Shown here in pieces: positions 55,301 through 64,000 of a stretch of 64,000 nucleotides of DNA. The position numbers were made by a program, and so were the translations under genes. This DNA comes from Simmondsia chinensis. Its lineage: Eukaryota; Streptophyta; Magnoliopsida; Caryophyllales; Simmondsiaceae. The DNA is taken from NCBI GenBank assembly GCA_018398585.1, contig JAGTTD010000001.1, forward strand, positions 4,714,501 through 4,778,500. Direction: 5' to 3'. The notes under the pieces are model-generated. The model was not told the origin of the DNA. It searched no databases and saw only the letters and a program-made list of their open reading frames with translations. The stretch's first letter is position 1; every line of letters starts with the position of its first letter.

Positions 55301-58300
55301 TTCCTTGGAAATGTGAATCGAAGGACTGCCAGCCTTCCTGTGCTGAAATAAAGGAAGAGAATTTGTCTCAACCAAGTGGGGGTTGTGAACATATCTTGTA
55401 AAACTTGTTTCACTGAAAATTCAAGAGAGGCTCTGAATACAATTTAATGAAGACGACGAGGATTGCTACAGTTACAACAACCACAACAATTGGAAAGCTG
55501 TATTTCTTGTTAGGTTCCATTCCCTTAAAAAATGATGTAGGGCAACACAGGAGGGGCGGTGATATAGGCGCCAGATGATGAACTGTCAATTATACGACTT
55601 CTGCAAATGTGCATTGAATGATCCTCTAAGTGATTCTTGCAGTTTTAGTGCATAGAACATGATCTTGTATGAGTTGACCTTTTTATGTAATTCAATAGCT
55701 TGCTCGTATGCATATATGATGTGGAAATTTGATCAGTCAGATGAGAGATCTCGGGTAGATTATATGGCTATTTCATTAATGTTGGAATGCTTATTACTAC
55801 CTCTATGGTGATTGTCTTTCTACGAATAATGGGTCTTTCTCAGGAGTTATAAGGAGCTGATGGCCAAGTGCAATACCCTTGGGAGGGGAGAAGCTCGTTT
55901 CAAAAGAAAGCTTGAGAGGGCAAAGGAGAAGATAATGAAACTTAAGGTAAAGGGCAACTGTCCTATTATTGCCTCTGGCGACTTTTAATCTTATGCTGTT
56001 CTTCTGCCATTATCAGATGAGAGTTCATGAACTTGAACTGGCTATTGAAACAAAGGAGAATGAAGTCCTTCGGGAGTTAAAAGCATCCAAGAAAAGATTT
56101 TGCAATGAACAAGCCACGCTAGGCGTGAAAAGTTCCAAGTCTTCATTCATCTTTAATCATATGACATTGGAGAGAGAAGATCAACCCCCTCCATCAGTGA
56201 TCAATGTGGATGACGGAGGAAATAATTGCAATGATATTTGTGGGGCTAATGAAACCAATAACAAGGATATCGGCATTAACGATGTCATGGGTGACGGGAC
56301 GGTTAGTCTGACGGGCATCAGAGGTCATGATCGCTCAATCAACGATGATTCTATTGTGAAATCTAAAACAACGCATGACCACTCTGCAGAGGCTAAAACT
56401 ACAAATATTACAACTCCACAGAATTCAAAAATGCCAAGGGAAGCTGCTTGTGACTCAAATAAGGAGGCCAAAGCACAGCAAGCAAACAATTTATCTAGCA
56501 TTTCAAGCTTAAGGACTGGCCTAAGCAATTCCATAGTGAATGATTGTTCTGCTGCCGAAGAGGATGAGATAATGCTTCTTGATGACATTAGACATCTTTC
56601 ACCTCCCACTAAAACAGAAGCCTCTCCGCCATTTCTTCTTGCTAGACCAGGTACTTTGAATTCTTCCATCGAAGAACTTGTTAATCTAATTTTTACTATA
56701 TATGGGGAAGTCTTTTCAGCCGTTACTGCTGCTGATATATTCATTTTGTCCATAAATTGCCCAGGAGATGGATGTTTTGCAGGTGGATTGCTTGGATCAG
56801 ATGGGGCAAATAGGTATTTGGGGAGATGGTGCAAGAGGGTGCAGAGCAAGGGATCAATGGAATCATTGCGTACAATGCAAGGATCAAATAGTAATGCTGG
56901 TAATCTAATTGCTGTGGGTGCTGATGGATTTGGTGGTCGGATCAAAGTTCTGAGATCTACAAACCAATCATTTATGGTAAGTTTCCATCTTCTAGGATTT
57001 GGTGTATGTCTGTAGATGAACAAAATTTACTAGTGCATTATTTGTTTTCTATCATTAGAATGCACTTTGGAGGAAAATATATCTATCCAAGGATCTGTGA
57101 GAGTTTAGAAAGATAAGTTGGGAATGGAGGTCATTGTCTCCCATCTCCATTGCCATGAGCTTACCGTCCAAGGAAACATTAAAGTTGCAACATCATGTGG
57201 ACTTTACAAACTGTGGGCACGTCAAGGCATGGCTTAGATAAAGTGTCACATGGATCGCAACTCATTAGCCAACAAAAACGAATGATACATGTTACATAAC
57301 ATATTGATATTTATGTATATCAGTGAAGAAATTCATGATCGAAATTGAGTGGTCCCTTTGTCGAATAGCAATAGTTACAGAAATAGCCTAATTACTCCCT
57401 TTAATAGAGGGAGAGCTCATGGACTGAGATCTGGAATAGTCCAGTTGCAGACTGATAAAGCATGGCTCAGACAGTTTTCTTTAAATGCAAAACATTTGAT
57501 CACATTGATTTGCTTTTACAATTCCAGTGCTCTATGGCATAGATAATGAATTTATTGAATTCTGAAGTTATTCTAGCTAATATCACAAATTTGAGCACAT
57601 ATTTATGTATTTGGTTCTTGAATGTAATGATTTAGCACCCTGTAGGGGTAAGGTTGCGTACATTACACCCTCCAAACCCTGCCTCGACGTGAGCTTTTCA
57701 GGCACTGGGTGGTTGTTGTAGTGTAATGATTTAGGCTCTTTTTTATCTATTCGTAGCTGATTGATCTCTCAAGTGTTTTCTGTCGATAAAGCATTTTTCT
57801 TCTGGAATATTATTGAACCCTTAACTTCCTGATTCCTGTGAATATAACCTAGCATGAGTCCTCGATTTGGTGGAAGTAGATTCCAATTTTGACCCTGAAA
57901 TGATACTAAGCAGAAGATAAGGGATTTTGCTTTGGCAGTGATGGCCATCTTTTCCTGTTCTTTTGTGCTAAGAGGACCATTACTCTCTCTCGGTCGACCT
58001 GATTGACTTGAATGGAATGTGATGTTTGTACCTTGCAGCAAAATGCTTTGGTTAGGCAATTTGTAAAGATTATGATAAAATTTTTAGATATGTTTATTTT
58101 AGTTAATAGGATATTTTGAATATCTTTATTTTAGTTAATAAGATAATTTAGTTATCTTTATTTAGGGAAATAGTTCCTTATTGATTTGGTATTATCTCTT
58201 TCGTTATTCAATCTATATCTATACTATAGCTGAGTGGTAGTGAACTCCGGTTGCCAACAGGATGGCCCGGGTTTGAATCCCACAAAGCTTATAATGTGGG

Positions 58301-59203
58301 CCTCTTTATGAGAAGTTTATGGGATTTATCCCCTTCCCCGTCCTTACTAGCGTAAAAAAAAAAAAAAAAAAAATTAATTAGAAGTTCGCCTCCCAAAAGT
58401 GTCCACTTTCCCATCCTTGAATTTTTAGATTATCACTTCACCTCTCACTCCCACAAATGTTCGGTCCTCCATCTATATCAATATCCATATCTATATAAAA
58501 GGTTTTATTTATGATAAGATCAACTTTTTTCTCTGAATTTAGATGTACATAGGTCAGTACATAGGCAAACTCTTTCACTCACTTATGTTAAGAATATAAT
58601 TTATCAATTATAACATGTAAATATAATTATTTAAAATTTAATCATACGCCGTGCATCGCATGGAGAAACACTAGTATTATCTGAAGGATTAGTGTTTTAC
58701 TTTAGATATAGCTTTATATTTCATTATTACTAGTTTAGTTTTTGGATAGCAATTGTGCAACATCATCAGTGTTATGGATACATTCACTGTGTAATTCTAA
58801 TACATCTAACATCATGAGCATGACAAAATATCATTGGTTTATGAAATATATTATTTCGTAATAGAAGCAATTCATTTATACTTTTTGTGATCAGTACTCA
58901 ACTAGACCCTGCTTAGGCGGAAGCCCTTGGGGCACTGGAAATATTGCCTTTGTTTTGCTTTAGTAACGAGTACTCAACTGTGTACCTAAATTGAAGCATT
59001 TTTTTCTTTCCAAAGTAAGGCCTATGGTGAACTCTTCATGTATAGAAGTCCTTAATCCAAGTGCACATTTTTCATGAATGCAGGACGGGAAGGAGAACTC
59101 AATGTGGTCAAAGAGATCCAAGCTTGTAGCAAAAACAAGTAGCTTGAAATCTCAAGGATGTATGCAAATTGAACACTTTTTTGGGAAAGCAACTTACAAT
59201 TGA
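52341..59203 (+). CDS. TRAIP-like RING-H2 E3 ubiquitin ligase
   Basis: Nine exons: 52341-52447, 53274-53550, 54274-54375, 54461-54543, 54647-54763, 55844-55946, 56017-56650, 56765-56976, 59084-59203; all join in frame, 584 aa. The N-terminal RING is C8-x2-C11-x16-C28-x-H30-x2-H33-x2-C36-x15-C52-x2-C55. Residues ~95-260 are Glu/Lys/Leu-rich with heptad spacing, a coiled coil. A polar Asn/Ser-rich linker follows, then a conserved GRWCKR box and, at the very end, CMQIEHFF (571-578), close to a PCNA-interacting PIP box. Animal TRAIP works at stalled replisomes, ubiquitinating the CMG helicase and using a C-terminal PIP box. The plant role is inferred. The leader has a telo-box. Introns hold a minisatellite, SINEs and a Helitron end. 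Confidence 0.92.
52528..53080. repeat. ~63-bp minisatellite in TRAIP-like intron 1
   Basis: Nearly nine imperfect units have the form caaataggtatatgggcctat, then agtaacatgttagcctaata, then agtagtggaattgatacatg. It fills most of the 826-bp intron. Confidence 0.92.
53848..54092 (+). mobile_element. tRNA-derived SINE, second family (intron 2 of the TRAIP-like gene)
   Basis: An A-box-like gttagctcaagtgtaagg, a B-box-like agggtttcaatcttacc, a body and a tail aacaaaaaaatt. Flanks ttctatatggattt and ttctattagaattt may be a decayed target duplication. It differs from the 38815/58222 family. Confidence 0.55.
57640..57728 (+). mobile_element. RTE 3'-tail fragment (intron 8 of the TRAIP-like gene)
   Basis: tgtaggggtaaggttgcgta, then accctccaaaccctgcctcg, then ttttcaggcactgggtggt and the TTGTTGTA end. 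Plus orientation. Confidence 0.75.
58222..58374 (+). mobile_element. tRNA-derived SINE, copy 2, with poly(A)
   Basis: A box atagctgagtggtagtgaac, B box gggtttgaatccc, then gtgggcctctttatgag, ccccttccccgtcc and an A19 tail. Same family as 38815-38960. Confidence 0.85.
58490..58674 (+). mobile_element. Helitron 3' terminus (short non-autonomous copy)
   Basis: At the end stand an imperfect hairpin ccgtgcatcgcatgg (58649-58663) and then agaaacaCTAG followed by T (58671-58675). This is the hairpin plus CTRR end typical of plant Helitrons, which insert at AT. The 5' TC end is not certain; tctatataaaag near 58490 is a candidate. Confidence 0.6.
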
Positions 59204-59349
59204 CTTCGTTCAGTTTCAATCGAAAAACAAGTTTGACTTTTGATGAAACTCGACCACCTGCAAGCTAGACAACTGGCGTTTTCAGCTTCCCTTGTCATCG
59301 TCTTCAGAATCTGCACCATGCGACGTTCAGAAATTGTCGTTCGAATATG

Positions 59350-59525
59350 TTAAGTGCTCCGTATGAGTCTGGTAAGAATCTCGCATTGGAGGTTTAAGAG
59401 AGATCAATGTATGAGCCTAGTGGGCTACTTCACTTAATGTGGATTGATTTTAGGATGTAACCCTATCTGAGCTTATATCTAGACCTCACTCCGTGGGGAG
59501 GCTAAGACTCAATGAAATTTAAAAG
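59350..59525 (+). mobile_element. LTR fragment of the 'tataagtctagt' family, diverged
   Basis: ctcgcattggagg, then gagagatcaatgtatgagcct, then tgattttaggatgtaaccc and caatgaaatttaa lie in the same order as the LTR at 39582-40177. It sits ~150 bp downstream of the TRAIP-like stop codon and may supply its 3' UTR. Confidence 0.5.
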
Positions 59526-59869
59526 AATTGGATCATGATCTGGGTGTTAAGCACTCGGCTAGAACACGGAAATACCTACAAGGAGAGTGTTGTTGCTTTA
59601 TTGTTGTAAGTTGCGGGTTCTTTTTCCCTTCTCGGTTTTATCTTACAGGAAGTCGAGTCTCTGTAAATGTATTGCGGTTGCGAGAATTAATTGAGGCAAG
59701 TTATGTTGAATATGTACTTCTTTCATGGAACTAGAGATGTGATTAATATGTGATCCATTTCGAGTTATGTGGAATGAGGTTGTGATTCCCATGTTATTTA
59801 TCATGATGGGTGTGGTTATCGTTTTTCATTTACGATTTCGACTTTTGAGAAATAAAAGACTTAGATCTT

Positions 59870-60090
59870 GTTTGGTTAGCATACGAATTGAATTCCTATA
59901 AAAAGTTATATTATTCATGAATTTGATTTTTGTGCTAATTTTTTAAGAAGTAGATATAAGATTTGTGGTTGGTAGAATTAAAAAATAGTACTTTCTAGAA
60001 GTAATTAGAACATATATTTTAAAGGAATTAAAAAATTACTAAGGAATTTTTACTGTACATGTTCTTATTATTTTCTGGTAACCAAATAAG
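59870..60090. mobile_element. Possible hAT-like MITE
   Basis: atcttgtttggttagcat on the left and ctggtaaccaaataagag on the right are inverted, with an AT-rich interior. No clear target duplication. Confidence 0.35.
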
Positions 60091-60825
60091 AGTACATTTT
60101 CACTTTTTATAAATTTTGATTTTTTATATTTACTTTGTAACAACAGAATGTGGCCCAAAAACCATGACAATAATGCTCTATCGTCCCATTTAAGAAGAAT
60201 AGTTAAAAGTGATGGATCAAGATTAACTGTAAGTTTGTTACATGTAATTAGAGGTGCCATTTAGTATAAATAGGGATGTAAGTGATCTTTAGAGGCAATC
60301 AATGACAAATAAAATACTTCTTATCTAAACTCTCTAACTTCTCATCTCCTTTTTCTATTTCTCTCTCTCATCTCACTCTCTTTCTCAATTCTATCAACCT
60401 TAACCCTAATTTCTAGGTTACACCTTAAATTGCTGTAACAAAGTTCGTGCTATTTCTTGCATTAATTACCTTGAGTATATGAATTTGCTAGAATTTAACG
60501 TAGAATATTTATGTGATAAAATTTTAAAATATTAAAATATTTTATTGAATGTATATATAAATATTAAGCTATTTAAATAAGAAAGGTTTAAATATTAGCG
60601 TACTTAAGTAGTAAATTTTATTATTTAATAAAAAAAATATCGCTTTAATTTTCTCAAATAGAAGTAACAAATTGGTAAAAGAAGGGTTGGCCAACTTTCT
60701 TTTCTTTTTTTTTTTTTTTTTTTTTTGAACACCGGGGGTTGGCCAACTTTAATCAACACAAGAAGCTATATATCATAATAAAGCTAATATGTAAATTATT
60801 TATATTATAGAATATTGTTAGTACA

Positions 60826-60957
60826 ACAACAACAAACCCATTGTCTCCAAGGGTTCCCGCCTAAGCAGGGTTCGAGGGGGTAGATGTACGCAACCTTCCC
60901 CCTTCAGGGGGCTACCCTGAAGAGAGGCTGTTTTCAAGAACTCTCAACCTAAGAATT
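60826..60957 (-). mobile_element. RTE-tail retroposon with target-site duplication
   Basis: acaacaacaacaaacccatt at the left, tgtacgcaacctt and gagaggctgttttcaag inside, caacctaag at the right. Flanking ttatagaatattgtta and ttatagaatattatta form the duplication. Confidence 0.8.
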
Positions 60958-61094
60958 ATAGAATATTATTACTGTTAGACAATTTTAGTTAATGTTAGGA
61001 CAATATGAAAAGAATCAAAAGTTTCTGTAATTGTCCTGCTATTAATAAAATTTATCCTATCTATATACATACATGTAATTATAATAAATTATAT

Positions 61095-61612
61095 TTTTGG
61101 GTCAATTATAGAAAATTTTTTTGTCTTTTGCTTCAAAAATAGAAAACCCCCTCTCACAAATAAAAACACTCACAAAACTCAATCACTTTTAAAAATTTAT
61201 CAGTTAAACCCCATTAATTTATTTTTGACCATTTTGTCCATAATATTTAATTTTAGTTTTAGAAAAAGGTTTTATATTATTAAACAAAATTAAAAATTTT
61301 ATATTTTTAGCAAAAGAATTAAGAGAATTTTTTATATTTATAAAAATATAAATATTTTATTAATTATAATAATATTATATAAATTCAAAAGATAAAAAGT
61401 GTTTTTAAAATTTTTATAAAAAAATATAGTGAGATAAAATATAACTATTTTTTGTTGAGGGAAAAAATAGTCAAAAAAAGTTGTTTAAGGGCAAAGTGAA
61501 AAATTTTTAAAAGTTAGAGAATTTAGGGAGTAGTTTTATTTGTGAGAGAATTTTTTGTTATTAAAACAAAAATTAAGAAATTTTTTTATAATTTACCCTA
61601 TATTTTTAAATA
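61095..61612. mobile_element. A/T-rich foldback MITE
   Basis: Left gggtcaattatagaaaattt ... ctctcacaaataaaa is mirrored on the right by ttttatttgtgagagaattt ... aatttaccctat. The interior is non-coding. Confidence 0.6.
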
Positions 61613-61794
61613 AATTAATTATAAAACTAAATTTTAAATAAATTTCAATATCGTAATGGACAGGCCTGACTGTGAAGTAGCAACATGCAACATTTAGAAA
61701 TGTGCCACGATAGTCCATAAAACACGTACACCTACACTCACCCATTTCACTACCAAACATAACCCAAATCCCAACACCACAAAACCCGTTATTA

Positions 61795-62455
61795 ACACGA
61801 AAGGTCCCTGTATATTATTTAAAGTATCAATTTAATCTTTATATTTTTAATTATATTAATTTAGTTAATATATTATATATTTTGTATAAATTTAGTTCCT
61901 AAGGTAAAATTAATGTCAAGTTGTTAGCAAAATTATTAATGCTCGTGTGACTGGTGAGCTTATATTGACTTTGTTAATGGGTTAACTAGAGGCATCTATT
62001 GCAGAAGAGCTCAATTTCAGAAAACTCGAAGCTACTTTTCAACTAGAGACATCTATTGTTTGCTACCCCCTGATAGAGATTAGGAATTAGAGTTGAAGTG
62101 AGAGAAAGAGTTAGAAGAAAGGGATAAGAGAGAGAGACAGAGTTAGATGAGAGAGAGAATAGTTTGTTATTGTATTAGTTATTTTCTTAACAACCTAATA
62201 TGCTAGTTATACTAGTTACCTAATACAAGTATTGTACTATTATGTGCCCTACTACAACTACTACTAATCACTTATACGTAACATTATATGGGGTCATTTG
62301 TATTTTACATATTCAAATCGTTAAAAATTATATACTTTAATTTCAACTATAGGACTAGCTTCATACAATTTAAATTTTATAAGGACTAAATTAATCCAAT
62401 TAAAAATATATAGACTAAATTAATACTTTAGGTAAGGCACAAGGGCCTTTCACAT
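61795..62455. mobile_element. Diverged MITE of the GTGTCAATTTAGTCC type with a nested insert
   Basis: Ends acgaaaggtccctgtat and gcacaagggcctttcac are inverted. Arms contain tatcaatttaatc and gactaaattaatac. A block with agagagagacagag at about 62080-62160 looks like a later insert. Confidence 0.5.
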
Positions 62456-63297
62456 TAATAATTTAAAAGAAAAAAAAAATATTACTAGAGTAGTAATCAT
62501 TATTTTCGAAGAAAGTAATGTAACTTATATAGAATAATCCTAAAATTACTATTCAATAATAATTGAGAATTTCTCATTTAATTATCATAATTTTTTTATT
62601 TATTACTTAAGTACCCTAACTTTTCAATATATACAATGAGACATTCTAAGGTTTAGAAATTTCATTACTTAAGTAACCGAAAGTTTAAAACCATTATCGC
62701 TTAGGTGGCCCCTATAGGAATTAAGAAAATTTATGTTGGGGAATATTGACGTGGAGCATGATTACGATAATATGTAGATATTTTATATTTTCTATAAGGT
62801 TTCAGAAATTTTTTTGATTGAAGATCGCAATACGGCAAATGATTCTAACAATATATATGTATTTTGCATTAGAAATCAATGATTTATAACGTAATCCGCT
62901 AAAATTTTACAAAAATAGCTGACACGGGTAATACATGTTAGTGTGATCATAGGTCACATTAGAATTTTTTGATAAAAATTGGTTAAATTTTGATACAAAA
63001 TCATTGATTTTTTACATAAGATATTAAGGCGATGAAATTAAGATATTAAAGCGATTAAATTTTTTAAAATCTTAAGATACCTGAATGTATATATTCAAAA
63101 GTCAAGATACTAACTAGTAGACCATCAAATATCAAGACATCCAAATGATGAAGTTTCTTAACAATTTTGATTTGAAAATAACGTTATTCAGAAGAAAAAA
63201 AATATTATTTTTATATTTGAAGTAAATCAAAAAATAAATTATAAATAATTAACTTTATTATAAAACAATAAATGAGATATTATTTGACAAATATAAA
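62456..63297. other. AT-rich stretch without a gene
   Basis: No coding sequence or familiar repeat could be supported here. Confidence 0.6.
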
Positions 63298-63306
63298 TAA
63301 ATATAA

Positions 63307-63722
63307 GGATTATTTACCCCAATGGTCCTTATACTTTGCCCATTATATCAATTGGTCCTTGTACTTTTAATTGTGTCAATTTAGTCCCTGAATAATTTAA
63401 AATGTATTAATTTAGTCATTTGGTCAAATTTATGTTATGTTAATAACTTAATTTTGAACGGTAAAATTATGTTAGATGCATGTAGCTTATTATAAATTCA
63501 TATATTTACTCAATTTAATCAAATTCGTGGTCGAACCATTAAAAATTTTATTAAAAACTTAACATAAAATTTTTTATAAGGACCAAATTGACATATTTTG
63601 AATTATACAAGGACTAAATTAACACAATTAAAAATACAAGGACTAAATTGACACAATTAAAAGTACAATGACTAAATTGACACAATAGACAAAGTACAAG
63701 AACCTTTGGCATAAAATAACTC
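63307..63722. mobile_element. Mutator-type MITE, GGATTATTTAC family, with near-perfect 9-bp target duplication
   Basis: Ends ggattatttaccccaatgg and tttggcataaaataactc are inverted. The flanks taaatataa (63298-63306) and taaatgtaa (63723-63731) agree in 8 of 9 bases. Arms repeat gtgtcaatttagtcc / gactaaattgacac. Confidence 0.8.
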
Positions 63723-64000
63723 TAAATGTAATTAATTTTATTATAAGGTAATATAAGAGAATATTTTAAAAAGGGTCTTTCTAACATATACTCATTCAAC
63801 ACATGTTAAGGTGCATTAATTGCGCCATATTCTAGTATTTGATTGGCTAAATATAAAGATAAGAATAATAGATTTTATATTTGACGAGAAATTTTCTAAC
63901 ATGTGTCCAAGATATATTAAATATACTATATTTTAACATTTAATTAGCTAATATAAAATTTATTATTATTACTAATTGTATCTGACTAATCAAATGAACA

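Overview
This is nuclear DNA of a dicotyledonous plant. The genes have spliced exons with GT-AG introns. The intergenic and intronic DNA is AT-rich and packed with plant transposon families (MULEs, hAT and Mutator MITEs, Copia LTR elements, an RTE LINE with its short tails, tRNA- and 5S-derived SINEs, a Helitron end). The species cannot be named from sequence alone; the host proteins read as a eudicot.

Four host genes can be supported. (1) 12412-18746 (+): KPHMT/PANB, the first enzyme of pantothenate synthesis, five exons, 357 aa. (2) 20957-23221 (+): an intronless P-class pentatricopeptide-repeat (PPR) protein, 754 aa. (3) 37598-43232 (-): a group IIe WRKY transcription factor of the WRKY22/27/29 type, three exons, about 294 aa, whose two introns and 3' end are heavily loaded with transposons. 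(4) 52341-59203 (+): a TRAIP-like RING E3 ligase, nine exons, 584 aa, with a PIP-box-like C-terminus.

Positions 1-12291 are one very large Mutator-like element (MULE) that runs off the left edge. It carries a Ulp1-type (C48) protease-like gene reading rightward and a MuDR-type transposase reading leftward, the architecture known from Kaonashi-type MULEs. Most of its remaining DNA, including the introns of both genes, consists of roughly 70 copies of an ~83-87 bp unit centred on a 19-nt palindrome. Arrays of opposite orientation flank the transposase, and the right arm is a 15-fold ~174-bp dimer array. The element looks dead: an in-frame TGA and a lost SWIM histidine in the transposase, and no catalytic Cys in the protease. 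Its right end lies only 120 bp from the KPHMT start codon, so the host gene's upstream region has been displaced.

Positions 23.2-37.4 kb are a transposon graveyard: a Copia element with both LTRs and a 5-bp target duplication (26590-31607), remnants of a second Copia, and nested MITEs, including a 5S-rRNA-headed SINE with an RTE tail inserted inside a Mutator-type MITE (36265-36849). Positions 43.5-52.2 kb hold a palindrome-rich Mutator MITE with perfect 9-bp target duplications, a degenerate RTE LINE and several MITEs. Positions 59.2-64 kb contain no gene I can support, only MITEs and AT-rich DNA.

The host genes do not form a pathway; they are unrelated neighbours. The unifying theme is how recurrent transposition shaped their introns, promoters and, for the WRKY gene, the C-terminus.
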